Assembly (NCBI GenBank): GCA_016209145.1
Contig: JACQWT010000045.1
Span: 1 to 43,803, forward strand
Origin: Deltaproteobacteria bacterium
Lineage (GTDB): Bacteria > Myxococcota_A > Polyangia > Polyangiales > Polyangiaceae
DNA length: 43,803 nt
Reading direction: 5' to 3'
The notes under the pieces are model-generated. The model was not told the DNA's origin. It did not search any database and saw only the letters and a list, made by a program, of their open reading frames with translations. Position 1 is the first letter of the stretch, and the number at the start of each line of letters is the position of its first letter. A program made the position numbers and the translations under genes. This document shows positions 14,518 through 24,005 of this stretch, one piece after another.

Positions 14518-16272
14518 ATGCTGGAGCGTCTCATCGTCCGCAACTTCAAGCTGTTCGACGAGGTCGACATCGAGCTCGGTCAGACCGTGGTCTTCGTGGG
14601 CCCCAACAACTCGGGCAAGACCTCGGCGCTTCAGGCGCTGGCCCTCTGGGAGCTCGGCGTCCGCCGTTGGTCCGAGAAGCGGGGCGGCAAGCCTGCGCCG
14701 AAAAAGCGCTCGGGCGTCACGCTCAACCGGCGCGACCTCGTCGCCCTGCCCGTGCCGGACACGAACCTGCTCTGGCGCGACCTGCACGTGCGCGAGGGCG
14801 GGCGAAGCGCAGACGGCAAACAGAAGACGGAGAACATCCGCGTGGACGTTGAGGTGCACGGCGTCACCACGGGCCGGATCTGGAGCTGCGGGCTCGAATT
14901 CGACTACGCCAACGCGGAGTCGATCTACTGCCGCCCGCTCGGGTGGGCGGCTGGCGGCGCCGCGGTAGAGGATCCCATCCCAAGCGCAGCGCTCGGCGTC
15001 CGCGTCGCCTACCTGCCGCCCATGTCGGGTCTCGCGTCCAACGAGGTCCGCCTGGATCCGGGGGCCGTCCAGGTCCGCCTGGGCGAAGGGCGTACGGCCG
15101 AGGTGCTGCGCAACCTCTGCCACGCGCTGACCACGGGGCAGGGCGGCACGCGGTGGGAGGAGCTGGTCCGGAGAATGCGGGATCTGTTCGGCGTCACGGT
15201 GAGCCCTCCGGTGTACGTGACCGAGCGCGGGGAGCTCGTCATGTCGTACCGTGACCAGCGTTCGGTCGTGCTCGACATGACTGCTGCGGGCCGGGGCCTG
15301 CAGCAGACCATGCTGCTGCTGGCGTTCCTGCTGGGCAACCCAGGCTCGACCTTGCTGCTCGACGAGCCGGACGCCCACCTCGAGATCCTCCGGCAGCAGC
15401 AGATCTACAACGCCATCACCGAGGTCGCCGGGGCGAGCGGAAGCCAGGTCATCGCGGCCAGCCACTCGGAGGTGATCCTGAACGAGGCGGCCCATCGGGA
15501 CGTGGTGGTGGCGTTCGTAGGCCAGCCGCACCGCATCGACGACGGTGGATCCCAGGTGCTCAAGGCGCTCAAATCGATCGGCTTCGAGCAGTACTACCTG
15601 GCCGAGACTACCGGCTGGGTCCTGTACCTGGAGGGCGCGACCGACCTCGCCGTGCTGAGAGCGTTCGCGCGGACGCTCGGCCACGAGGCGGCAGCCCTTC
15701 TCGAGCGGCCCTTTGCGCACTACGTCTCCAACCAGCCCCAGAAGGCACGGGAGCACTTCTACGGGCTGCGCGAGGCCAAGCACGATCTGGTCGGGCTGGT
15801 GGTGACCGACGACCTCGGCCGCGAGGAGACGAGCACGGCCGAGCTCGGCGTCGTCCAGTGGTCGCGCCGGGAGATCGAGAACTACCTCTGCTTCCCGGAT
15901 GTGCTCGAGAGCTACGCCGCCAGCCTCGCGGCGGAGATGTCGGCGGGGCCGCTCTTCGAGGGCGCCGAGGTCGCCCGCTTCCGCGAGACCATGCGGGCCT
16001 GCGTGGCGGAGCGGGTCCCGCCGGCCGCCCTGCGCGATCCCGCCGACCGCTGGTGGCGTAGGGTGAAGGCCAGCGACGAGCTGCTGGATCCCGTGTTCGA
16101 GAGCTTCTTCGAGCGGATCGAGCTTCCCAACCTGATGCGGAAGACCGACTATCACCGGCTCGCCTCGCTCGTGCCGGCCGACCGAATCGACGACGAGGTC
16201 AGGCTGGTGCTGGATCGAGTGGTGGCGGTCGCCCGCGCGGCGCGGCCGCTCGGAGCAGGCACGGCCCCATGA
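14518..16272 (+). CDS. OLD-like AAA ATPase with TOPRIM-type nuclease domain
   Basis: The product is 584 residues. ABC/AAA-type N-terminus: LIVRNFKLFDEVDIEL, then Walker A GPNNSGKT (28-35). Walker B is STLLLDEPDAHLE near residue 281, followed by the H-loop IAASHSEVIL, as in OLD/RecF-like ATPases. From about residue 365 there is a TOPRIM-like domain: LYLEGATDLAVL (catalytic Glu near 372) and VVTDDLG near 428 (Asp pair). The last 120 residues have a segment WSRREIENYLCFPDVLE found beside TOPRIM in overcoming-lysogenization-defect proteins. This family (OLD, GajA, RloA-like) cuts DNA in phage defence. It begins 3 bp after the helicase remnant, with GGAG 8 nt upstream, and its stop overlaps the next start (ATGA). 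Confidence 0.82.
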   Translation: MLERLIVRNFKLFDEVDIELGQTVVFVGPNNSGKTSALQALALWELGVRRWSEKRGGKPAPKKRSGVTLNRRDLVALPVPDTNLLWRDLHVREGGRSADGKQKTENIRVDVEVHGVTTGRIWSCGLEFDYANAESIYCRPLGWAAGGAAVEDPIPSAALGVRVAYLPPMSGLASNEVRLDPGAVQVRLGEGRTAEVLRNLCHALTTGQGGTRWEELVRRMRDLFGVTVSPPVYVTERGELVMSYRDQRSVVLDMTAAGRGLQQTMLLLAFLLGNPGSTLLLDEPDAHLEILRQQQIYNAITEVAGASGSQVIAASHSEVILNEAAHRDVVVAFVGQPHRIDDGGSQVLKALKSIGFEQYYLAETTGWVLYLEGATDLAVLRAFARTLGHEAAALLERPFAHYVSNQPQKAREHFYGLREAKHDLVGLVVTDDLGREETSTAELGVVQWSRREIENYLCFPDVLESYAASLAAEMSAGPLFEGAEVARFRETMRACVAERVPPAALRDPADRWWRRVKASDELLDPVFESFFERIELPNLMRKTDYHRLASLVPADRIDDEVRLVLDRVVAVARAARPLGAGTAP

Positions 16273-16400
16273 CCCTGAACCCCCTCACCGTCGTCGATCA
16301 GGTCCTCGGGGAGTACCGGAGCTACCTGTCGACGGAGTTCCAGGCGCGCGCGGGCTCCAACGGCAGCAGGCGCTGGCGGACGGCTTGGCGCCCGTGGTAG
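16269..16400 (+). pseudogene. N-terminal stub of a large helicase (DEAD/DEAH, DUF1998-like), frameshifted
   Basis: ATG 16269 overlaps the stop of the OLD-like gene. The frame gives 43 residues starting MTLNPLTVVDQVLGEYRSYL, then STEFQAR. The pattern NPL-x-VVDQVL-x-EYRSYL-xx-EF looks like the start of very large DEAD/DEAH-box helicases in defence loci; this is from memory. After about residue 28 a +1 shift continues with LQRQQALADGLAPVV and then stops at about 16450. The large remainder of such a gene is absent. A helicase stub next to a cut SNF2 helicase suggests a formerly larger system that lost most of its DNA. Alternatively it is a short leader ORF. Confidence 0.45.
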
Positions 16401-16453
16401 CCACGTGGACGGGCCGGGGCTCGCCCCGCCAGCCACGGCAGCCGAGGTAGGCC

Positions 16454-17356
<903 letters not shown>

Positions 17357-17361
17357 GCATG

Positions 17362-17383
17362 GCCGCAAGCGGGGGAGTCGAAC
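17362..17383. repeat. 22-nt match to the tRNA-like element at 28524
   Basis: GCCGCAAGCGGGGGAGTCGAAC matches positions 28524-28545 at 20 of 22 bases (the two differences are at the T-stem start) and in the same orientation. On the minus strand it reads GTTCGACTCCC then GCTTGCGGC, like a tRNA T-loop and 3' acceptor. The pairing arm is lost here, so it is a remnant at most, possibly a left attachment site. Confidence 0.5.
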
Positions 17384-17461
17384 TGCCAGAGGTGTGCCCT
17401 GCTGCGTGTGCTTCCGCGGGCATCGACGCGGTCGCGCCGGCCGGAGGCGTCGCCATCGACT

Positions 17462-17520
17462 TCATGCCGGCTCGTACTCCTCCGCCTCGCCGGCCACGAG
17501 CCGCTGCAGGCGCCGCGGCG
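17462..17520 (-). pseudogene. Detached 3' end of a second abiEi-type gene
   Basis: Read on the minus strand, these bases give [16 protein letters not shown] and a stop, almost the same as the end of intact AbiEi at 27739 (RLRRLVTGEAQEYEPA). The DNA at 17461-17520 matches 27738-27797 at 56 of 60 bases, including ATGA where the stop overlaps the following start. Upstream of it no AbiEi-like sequence remains, and no AbiEii follows. Confidence 0.7.
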
Positions 17521-17585
17521 CACGCCCCGATGCGCGCAGCCGTCGGTCGTGACCGTCGTGTCGATGAACAGGATAGGGACAACCG

Positions 17586-17942
17586 CTACCCGCGGCGCAC
17601 TCGCGTCCCGCGCGGCGTCACCACGGCAAGACCGCCGGCGAGTCGCTCCAGGGCTCCAGTCCGGATCAGAGCCTGGGCCAGCCGGATGTACGCGCGCCGG
17701 CTCTCCTGCTCGGCCCGCAGCAACACGATCCCGGCGTGCGTTCCCGGCGGGTGAAGCCGTATGTCGGCAAACCCCTTGTCCGCGGTGACCAGCAACCTGC
17801 GCTCCGACTGCGCCACCTTCCACAGGCGCGCGTCGTCCGCCCCGGCCAACCCCTCGTCGGCGACGCTCAGCGCGTCGTGCCCCGCCTCGACGAAAGCCCG
17901 CGCCACTGCCGCTGGCAGGTCCTCGTCGACCTTGATGCGCAC
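17586..17942 (-). CDS. DUF5615-type PIN-like toxin
   Basis: The product is 118 residues. It matches the DUF5615/Mut7-C-like PIN pattern: an N-terminal acid pair (KVDEDLP, residues 4-10), [21 protein letters not shown], and [13 protein letters not shown] with the acidic Asp. These are the PIN-fold acidic residues that hold metal for RNA cleavage. Its start lies 6 bp after the stop of a DUF433 protein; DUF433-DUF5615 pairs are a widespread toxin-antitoxin type, usually with the DUF433 gene first, as here. Role: putative ribonuclease toxin, neutralised by its neighbour. The left side carries debris (an AbiEi tail and a tRNA-like remnant), consistent with an insertion-prone region. Confidence 0.82.
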   Translation of the reverse strand: MRIKVDEDLPAAVARAFVEAGHDALSVADEGLAGADDARLWKVAQSERRLLVTADKGFADIRLHPPGTHAGIVLLRAEQESRRAYIRLAQALIRTGALERLAGGLAVVTPRGTRVRRG

Positions 17943-17948
17943 GGCAGC

Positions 17949-18194
17949 TCAGCTCCCCGTCGGCAGCGGGATGAAGTCGAAACCGCTCACGGCCTCGGCC
18001 GCGAACTTCATCGCTGCGCGCACGTCCTCTCGCGTCACGCTGGGGTAGTCACGCAGCACCTCTTCGATCGAGTCACCGTCGGCAACGCTCCCGACGATGA
18101 CGGCTACCGGCACGCGCGTGCCGCGAATGCAGGGATCGCCGTGGTGCACCGCAGGATCGACCAAGATCCTGCTCCTCCATGTCTCGTCGCCCAT
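17949..18194 (-). CDS. DUF433 family antitoxin
   Basis: The product is 81 residues from ATG at 18194; GGAGG about 10 nt upstream decides this over an upstream start that would add 12 residues. It contains the DUF433 core: [20 protein letters not shown], then [31 protein letters not shown], a helix-turn-helix-like fold. This family normally pairs with a PIN-like DUF5615 toxin, which follows 6 bp downstream. It should bind the toxin and probably repress the operon. There is no clear palindrome in the short upstream stretch (18195-18240). Confidence 0.85.
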   Translation of the reverse strand: MGDETWRSRILVDPAVHHGDPCIRGTRVPVAVIVGSVADGDSIEEVLRDYPSVTREDVRAAMKFAAEAVSGFDFIPLPTGS

Positions 18195-18375
18195 CGGGCT
18201 CGCCTCCTGGCCGCGTGCCAGCCGGAACATAGCACGTGGCCGCCCTGTTCGGCAGGCCCGGCGGGCAGCTTCTCAAGAAGTGGTGGCCTCGACGTTGGAC
18301 TGCCGCTCGCCATGTTCCCTCCGGACGGGACCTCTGCTACGAGGATCCCGCCAGTCACCTTCAACGGAACATCCA

Positions 18376-18864
18376 ATGCCGAACATCGATGACGAAATCC
18401 GCCGCCGGGTAGACGCCTTCGTGGCCGACCTCCGGACCCTCATCAACCGCGCCGCCCTGGAGACCGTGAGCCGTGCGCTTGGCGCGGTCGCTGCCGGCCC
18501 CGAGGCCCGTCCCGCCCCGGCTCGACCGGCACCCGCCCGTCGGGCGGCCCGCAAGCGTCCGCCGGTGAGGACTGCGATTGCCAAGCCTGCCGTCGCCAAG
18601 CCTGCGGCGGCCAGGGCCACGCCGGCCCCGGCACCCGCGGGAGAGAGGCCCAAGGGCGCCAAGCGTCCCAAAGCCGAGCTTGCCCGGGTGCAGGCCCGCT
18701 TGCTCGGCCACATCGAGGCCAAGCCCGGCCAGCGGATCGAGCAGATCTCGGCCGAGCTGAGGCTCCCGACCAAGGACCTGTGCTTGCCCGCGCGCAAGCT
18801 CGCCGCTGAGGGCAGCATCCTCAGCCGAGGGGTGAAGCGCGCGACGACCTACTGGCCGCGCTAG
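18376..18864 (+). CDS. Winged-helix DNA-binding protein with Ala/Pro/Lys linker
   Basis: The product is 162 residues from ATG at 18376. Three parts are visible: an N-terminal amphipathic helix (about 1-37, DDEIRRRVDAFVADLRTLINR), probably for oligomerisation; a basic Ala/Pro/Lys/Arg linker (about 38-95) with histone-H1-like AKP repeats (IAKPAVAKPAAA); and a C-terminal winged helix (about 98-162: RVQARLLGHIEAKPGQRIEQISAELRL, then KLAAEGSILSRG and TTYWPR). Similar multi-copy proteins occur in myxobacteria as abundant DNA-binding proteins; by analogy this may be a nucleoid-type factor or silencer of the island. It is divergent from the toxin-antitoxin pair. Confidence 0.7.
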   Translation: MPNIDDEIRRRVDAFVADLRTLINRAALETVSRALGAVAAGPEARPAPARPAPARRAARKRPPVRTAIAKPAVAKPAAARATPAPAPAGERPKGAKRPKAELARVQARLLGHIEAKPGQRIEQISAELRLPTKDLCLPARKLAAEGSILSRGVKRATTYWPR

Positions 18865-18878
18865 GTCCGCAATCGCGC

Positions 18879-18988
18879 ATGCGGCCCGGCGGCGCGACGA
18901 TCCGACCGACGCGCCTGGCCGTCATCGCCGACGTTCACGCGGACGTGCACGCCCTGCACGATGCCCTGGCACAGGTTGGGCGAAGGCC
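18879..18988 (+). pseudogene. N-terminal stub of a YfcE/MJ0936-type metallophosphoesterase
   Basis: From ATG at 18879 the frame reads MRPGGATIRPTRLAVIADVH, then ADVHALHDALAQVG. It carries the first motif DxH of metallophosphoesterases (ADVH) and the usual HALxxAL helix, then runs directly into the start of the exonuclease gene at 18989, where it loses sense. Only motif I remains. The junction suggests a deletion or insertion that brought the exonuclease gene next to it. Confidence 0.6.
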
Positions 18989-20221
18989 ATGTTCAAGTTC
19001 CTGCACGCTGCGGACGTCCACCTGGACAGCCCGCTGGTCGGGTTGGAGCAGCGGGCCGACGCTCCGGCCCAGATCTTGCGCGCCGCCACGCGGCGGGCGC
19101 TGGAGAACATGATCCAGCTCGCCATCGACGAGCAGGTGGCGTTCGTGCTCCTGGCCGGCGACCTCTACGATGGTGACTGGAAGGACTACAACACCGGCAT
19201 CTTCCTCGTGCGCCAGATGGTGCGGCTCAACGAGCAGGGCATCCAGGTGCTCATGGTGTCCGGCAACCACGATGCCGCGAACCAGATGACCCGGTCGCTC
19301 CATCTACCGGACAACGTCCACCACTTTCCGCCGGGCCGGGCCGGAACTCGCGTGCTCGACGATCTGGGCGTGGCCGTGCACGGCCGGAGCTTCGCGACCA
19401 AGGCCGTCACCGAGGATCTCGCGGCCGGCTACCCCGCGGCGATCGCCGGGTGCTTCAACGTGGGTCTCTTGCACACCAGCCTCGACGGTCGCGAGGGGCA
19501 CGCGGAGTACGCCCCCTGCTCGCTCGACGGCCTTCGGGCCAAGCACTACCAGTACTGGGCGCTCGGCCACGTGCATGCCCGGGAGATTGTGGCCCGCGAC
19601 CCGTGGATCGTCTTCCCGGGGAACACCCAGGGGCGTCATGTCCGCGAGACCGGGCCCAAGGGCTGCACCCTCGTCTCGGTCGAGGATCTCGAGGTCAGGG
19701 ACGTGCGCGAGGCCCGGCTGGACGTGCTGTGCTGGAGCCACTGCGCCGTGGACGTGTCCGGCGCGGCCACGGCCGAGGCTGCACTCGAGCGGGTGGCCCG
19801 GCGGCTGCGCGAGCAGGCGGACGCCGCGGGAGTGCGCCTGCTGGCCGCGCGGGTCGTGCTGCGAGGGGCCACGGCCGCTCACGGCGCGCTCAAGGGCAAC
19901 CCGGATCGCTGGGCCGAGGAGCTCCGGGCATTGGTCCTGGACCGGGTCGGCGAGGCCGCCTGGCTCGAGAAGATCGCTTTCTGCACGGCGCCCGAGTCGA
20001 GCATCGACCTCGGACCTCTCGGCGGGCTGCTCGTCGAGCAGGAGGACGACGGAGCCCTGGTCGCGGAGCTCGCCAAGGAGCTCACGGCCCTGCGCGCCAA
20101 GCTCCCGGCCGAGCTCCTGGAGCCGCCGGATCCCATCGACCCCACCGACCCGAAGACGATCGAGGAGGCGCTGCGTGACGCCCGCGGCCTGCTGCTCGGC
20201 CGCCTCGGAGGTGCGCCGTGA
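18989..20221 (+). CDS. yhaO: YhaO-type DNA exonuclease (SbcD-like metallophosphoesterase)
   Basis: The product is 410 residues. All calcineurin-like motifs are present: FKFLHAADVHLDSPL (DxH), LLAGDLYDGDW (GDxxD), VSGNHDA (GNHD) and LGHVHAREI (GHxH). Length, order and the adjoining AAA gene match Bacillus YhaO/YhaN rather than SbcD/SbcC, and the C-terminal part (about 250-410) is a capping domain rich in LRE/ELR helices. Expected role: manganese-dependent nuclease that forms a complex with the SMC-like partner encoded immediately downstream (ATP-gated DNA end or hairpin cleavage). The stop overlaps the GTG start of the partner (GTGA), so translation is coupled. Its start is fixed by MFKFLHAADVH; upstream lies an unrelated stub. 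Confidence 0.88.
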   Translation: MFKFLHAADVHLDSPLVGLEQRADAPAQILRAATRRALENMIQLAIDEQVAFVLLAGDLYDGDWKDYNTGIFLVRQMVRLNEQGIQVLMVSGNHDAANQMTRSLHLPDNVHHFPPGRAGTRVLDDLGVAVHGRSFATKAVTEDLAAGYPAAIAGCFNVGLLHTSLDGREGHAEYAPCSLDGLRAKHYQYWALGHVHAREIVARDPWIVFPGNTQGRHVRETGPKGCTLVSVEDLEVRDVREARLDVLCWSHCAVDVSGAATAEAALERVARRLREQADAAGVRLLAARVVLRGATAAHGALKGNPDRWAEELRALVLDRVGEAAWLEKIAFCTAPESSIDLGPLGGLLVEQEDDGALVAELAKELTALRAKLPAELLEPPDPIDPTDPKTIEEALRDARGLLLGRLGGAP

Positions 20222-23200
20222 GGCTCCGCGAGCTGCACTTGCAGGCCTTCGGGCTCTTCACCGATCGCAGGCTCGAGCTTCCCGAGGGGCTCGTCGTGGT
20301 TTCTGGCCCGAACGAGGCCGGCAAGAGCACGGCGCTCCGGGCGCTCAAGGCCTTGCTCTTCGGCTTCGAGGAGAGGAGCCCCGACGCTTTCCTGCACGGC
20401 TACGACAACCTGCGAGTCGGCGGAACCTTGGCGCTGGCGGATGGCCGCGAGCTAGGCTTCGTCCGCAAGAAGGGCCACAAGAACACCCTGCTCGACCCGG
20501 GCACGTCGAAGCCGCTGGGCGACACGGCGATCGAGCCCTTCCTGGGCACGGTCACGGCGTCGCTCTTCTCCACGCTCTTCGGGATCGACCACGCGGCGAT
20601 GGTGAGCGGCGGCCAGGAGATCCTCGAGCACCAGGGCGAGGTCGGCCAGGCGCTGTTCTCCGCAGCGGCCGGCACGCAGAGCCTGCGCCCGCTCCTGAAG
20701 GAGCTTCGGGCCGAGGCCGACGCCCTCTTCAAGGCGACCGGCAAGCAGCACCAGATCAACGTGGCCGCAAGCCAGTACGCGGCCACGCGCAAGCGCATCA
20801 AGGACGCGTCGCTCGCCGCCAGCGAGTGGGAGACTCACCGCCAGGCGCTGGAAGAGGCGAACCGGGATCTCGTCGTGGTCCAGGCCGAGCTCGGCAAGCT
20901 GCGACAGCGGCATGCAGCGCTGCTCCGCCTGAAGCGGGTGCGGCCCGCCGTGGCCCGGCGCCGGGAGCTCGTGGCGGAGATCGCCGACATGGGTCGGGTG
21001 GCGTTGCTCGGCGCGGACTTCGCCGAGCGACACCGCGCTGCACGCGTGACCCTGGCCGAGGCAACCAAGGCCCTCGATCTCGACCGCACCGCCGCCCAAC
21101 GCCAGAGCGAGGAGCTGCGCGGGCTGGGCCTGCGCGAGGACGTACTCGCCGAGTCCGAGGCCGTCAGCGACATCTTCCAGCGCCTCGGGAGCTACCGCAA
21201 GGCGCTGGCGGATCGGCCCGTGATCGAAGGACGGGTGCAGCAGGCCCGCCGCCAGGCGATCGACCTGTTGAAGGGGCTCAGGCCGGATCTCGACATCGAC
21301 GCGGTCCCGTCCTTGCGGCCGGCCATCATGGCGTCGAAGCTGCCCGTCCAGGATCTCTTGCAGCGATCCCAGGCCGTGGAGGCGGCCATGCGCAACGCCC
21401 GCAAGGGGCTCGACAACCTGAAGGGCCAGATCGCCGCTTTGGAGGCCGATCTGGCCGGCCAGAGCGAGGCGCCGGACGTCGGCCCTCTCGCGCGCGCGGT
21501 GGTCGACGCCCGCCGGGCCGGAGAGCTCGACGGCCAGATGGCCGACGCCCTGGCGACCGAGCACGACCGGCTGGCGCAGTGCCAGAGCGGGCTTGCCGCG
21601 CTCGGTCTCTGGCAAGGCTCGCTCGACCAGGCACCGAGCCTCCCCGTTCCTTCGGCGGAAACCGTGGACCGCTTCGAGCGGCGCTTCGCCGAGCTCGAGG
21701 CTCGCACTCGGGATCTGGCCGGGCAGCGGAGGGCGATCGAGGATCAGCTATCCGAGAACAGCCGGCTGCGCGAGGAGCTGCGGCTCGGCGGCGCGGTGCC
21801 GACGGAGGCCGATCTCGAGGCAGCCCGGGACCGAAGGCAGCAGGTCTGGACGCTCGTCCGGCGGGCGTGGCAAGAGGGGGCCGACGTGCTCGACCAAGCC
21901 CGGGCCATCGACCCAGGCCGGGATCTGCCCGACGCTTACGAGGCCCTGGTGAGCCAGGCCGACGGCGTGGCCGACCGCCTGCGGCGCGAGGCCGACCGGG
22001 TTGCCGGCCAGGCACGAGCCCTGGCGGCGCACGGGCAGATCTCGGAGCTGCTGGCCGGCGTGCGAGGCGAGCAGTCCACGCACGCAGCGAGCGAGCAGGC
22101 GCTCGCGTCCGAGTGGCGGGGCGCCTGGCAGCCGGCCGGGATCCAGCCGCTGCCGCCGCGCGAGATGCGTGGGTGGCTCGGCAGGTTCGGCGCTCTGCGG
22201 GACGGCGTTGCCGGGCTCGGCGCTGCGTCGCGTCGCGTGGCCGAGCTGCGCGGCGCGATCGCCCGCCACCATGCCGAGATCTCTGCCAGGCTCCGTGCCC
22301 TCGGACAGACGCCGGCCGCTACGGGCGAGCGCCTGGAGCCCTTGCTCGACCAAGCCGACGCGGTGCTCCGGGCGGTCGAGGACAGTGCCGCAAAGCGCCG
22401 TGACCTCGGGCGGCTGCGCGGCCAGCGGAGCAAGGCCGAGGAGAGCTCCGCGGGCGCCCAGGCCGACCTCGACCAGTGGCGGCAGGAGTGGGCTCAGGCG
22501 ACCCACTGCCTGGCGCTCGCGGGCGAGGCGCGCCCGGGAACGGTCATGGGGCTGCTCGAGGAGTATGCCCGGCTGTTCGAGCAACTCGACGCTGCCGACA
22601 ATGCCGCGGACCGGCTCGCGCACATCGACCGGGACAACCGCGACTACGAGCAGCAGGTGCGGATCTTCGCCGAGCGCGTGGCGCCCGAGCTTTGGGCCGG
22701 CGACGCCGCGGCCTGCGTGGCCGGGCTCGACACGCTGGCGAGCCATGCCCGGAAGGCCCAGGGCCGTCGCGAGACGCTGGAGAAGGAGCTTCGCGCCGTC
22801 GAGCAGCGCATCGCCGAAAGCGAGGCCGACCGCCGCCATGCCGAGGCGGAGCTCGCCTCCCTCTGCGGCGAGGCCGAAGTCGATGATGCCGCTCACCTTC
22901 CGGCTGCCGAGGCCCGAGCCGCACGGCACGAAGCCCTGCGCAAGGAGCTCGGCAACCTCGAGCGGCAGCTCGTCGAGCAGGGCGACGGGTTCTCGCTGGA
23001 GGAGCTCGTGCAGCAGGCCGAGGCCGCGTGCGCCGACGATCTCCCGGGGCAGACCGAGGCGGTGACGCAGCAGATCCAGGAGATCGAGGACCGGCGGGAC
23101 GCTCTCCAGAAGCAGCGCAACGTCGCGGATCACGAGCTTGCAGGCATGACCGGCACCGAGACGGCAGCAGCCGCCGCGGCCGAGGGGCAGGCCATCCTGG

Positions 23201-23688
23201 CGAGGCTCCGGTCGCAGGTGGCGACGTACCTCCGGGTGCGGGCTGCCTCCGCGCTGCTCGCGCGCGAGATGGAGCGATACCGCGCCGCCAACCAGGACCC
23301 CGTGCTGCTCCGGGCCGGCGAGCTGTTCGCCGCCTTCACGCTGCGCTCCTTCGACACGGTGCGCAGCGAAGTGGGAGACGACGACCACCCCCGCCTGCTC
23401 GGCGTGCGTCCCAGCGGGAAGCTCGTGTCCGTGGACGGCATGAGCTCCGGCACCCGCGACCAGCTCTACCTCGCCCTGCGCCTGGCCACGCTGGAGCGCT
23501 ACCTGGAGCGAGCCGAGCCCATGCCGCTCGTCGTGGACGACATTCTCATCAACTTCGACGAAGAGCGAGCACGGGCTACCCTCGGCGTGCTGGCCGACCT
23601 CGCGCGGCGGATGCAGGTGCTGCTCTTCACACACCACGAGCGGGTGCGTGAGCTGGCGACGGGGCTGGCCACGGCCGTCGCGCTGTAG
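20218..23688 (+). CDS. yhaN: YhaN-type SMC-like AAA ATPase, partner of the exonuclease
   Basis: The product is 1156 residues with GTG start. N-terminus: LRELHLQAFGLFTDRRLELPEG and Walker A GPNEAGKST (30-38), then the YhaN signature GIDHAAMVSGGQEILEHQGEVGQALF near 120-145. A long helical, Glu/Arg/Ala-rich middle (about 190-980, coiled coil expected) separates it from the C-terminal ATPase half with the ABC signature SSGTRDQLYLALRLA, Walker B PLVVDDILINFDE and the H-loop TLLF-type segment LLFTHHERV. It should dimerise and gate the nuclease encoded 4 bp upstream by overlap. Zinc-hook CxxC was not seen in the middle, which agrees with YhaN and differs from SbcC. It is part of the defence island. 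Confidence 0.85.
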   Translation: MRLRELHLQAFGLFTDRRLELPEGLVVVSGPNEAGKSTALRALKALLFGFEERSPDAFLHGYDNLRVGGTLALADGRELGFVRKKGHKNTLLDPGTSKPLGDTAIEPFLGTVTASLFSTLFGIDHAAMVSGGQEILEHQGEVGQALFSAAAGTQSLRPLLKELRAEADALFKATGKQHQINVAASQYAATRKRIKDASLAASEWETHRQALEEANRDLVVVQAELGKLRQRHAALLRLKRVRPAVARRRELVAEIADMGRVALLGADFAERHRAARVTLAEATKALDLDRTAAQRQSEELRGLGLREDVLAESEAVSDIFQRLGSYRKALADRPVIEGRVQQARRQAIDLLKGLRPDLDIDAVPSLRPAIMASKLPVQDLLQRSQAVEAAMRNARKGLDNLKGQIAALEADLAGQSEAPDVGPLARAVVDARRAGELDGQMADALATEHDRLAQCQSGLAALGLWQGSLDQAPSLPVPSAETVDRFERRFAELEARTRDLAGQRRAIEDQLSENSRLREELRLGGAVPTEADLEAARDRRQQVWTLVRRAWQEGADVLDQARAIDPGRDLPDAYEALVSQADGVADRLRREADRVAGQARALAAHGQISELLAGVRGEQSTHAASEQALASEWRGAWQPAGIQPLPPREMRGWLGRFGALRDGVAGLGAASRRVAELRGAIARHHAEISARLRALGQTPAATGERLEPLLDQADAVLRAVEDSAAKRRDLGRLRGQRSKAEESSAGAQADLDQWRQEWAQATHCLALAGEARPGTVMGLLEEYARLFEQLDAADNAADRLAHIDRDNRDYEQQVRIFAERVAPELWAGDAAACVAGLDTLASHARKAQGRRETLEKELRAVEQRIAESEADRRHAEAELASLCGEAEVDDAAHLPAAEARAARHEALRKELGNLERQLVEQGDGFSLEELVQQAEAACADDLPGQTEAVTQQIQEIEDRRDALQKQRNVADHELAGMTGTETAAAAAAEGQAILARLRSQVATYLRVRAASALLAREMERYRAANQDPVLLRAGELFAAFTLRSFDTVRSEVGDDDHPRLLGVRPSGKLVSVDGMSSGTRDQLYLALRLATLERYLERAEPMPLVVDDILINFDEERARATLGVLADLARRMQVLLFTHHERVRELATGLATAVAL

Positions 23689-24005
23689 GGACTTCACTGC
23701 CGGTGGGTCCCGTTGCCGGTTTGTCGGCGGGTGGGCCCGGTTTCGAGGCCGTGACGGCCGGATGGCACCGAGGCGGCAGCCCCATGCGGGAGCTCTGGCA
23801 GGTCGCCCTACGAACGCCCGTTTTCCGTGCGTTCGGGTGCCGACCTCGGTGCAGTGGCCACCACGCCGCGAGCCGCTCGTCGCCGCACGATGGGCGTAGT
23901 GGGGTCGTCGAGCCGGCCGGCCCCGACGCCGCCCACTCACGGCCCGCCCCGCGACCGGTCCTGTCACCCCCTCCTGCTAGCGTCGACTGGATAGGCGAGC
24001 AGTCC
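23689..24005. other. Gap of about 300 bp with no gene recognised
   Basis: Translations of both strands give no recognisable domain. The stretch lies between the YhaN-type gene and a truncated AAA ATPase. It may contain scrambled remains of the lost 5' part of the ATPase, but I see no clear match to a Walker A sequence. Confidence 0.4.

Noticed and set aside
13264..16155. 963-codon open frame on the minus strand
   Set aside because: It is antisense to the SNF2 remnant and the OLD-like ATPase, both of which show clear catalytic motifs. Its translation is rich in His/Arg/Leu without domain signs, as expected for a GC-driven shadow.
19575..22403. 942-codon frame overlapping yhaO and yhaN
   Set aside because: It runs over two overlapping genes with intact motifs in other frames; its translation is Ala/Arg/Gly-rich with no motif.
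21748..23967. 739-codon minus-strand frame
   Set aside because: Antisense shadow of the YhaN-type gene; the His- and Gly-rich composition is typical of such shadows.
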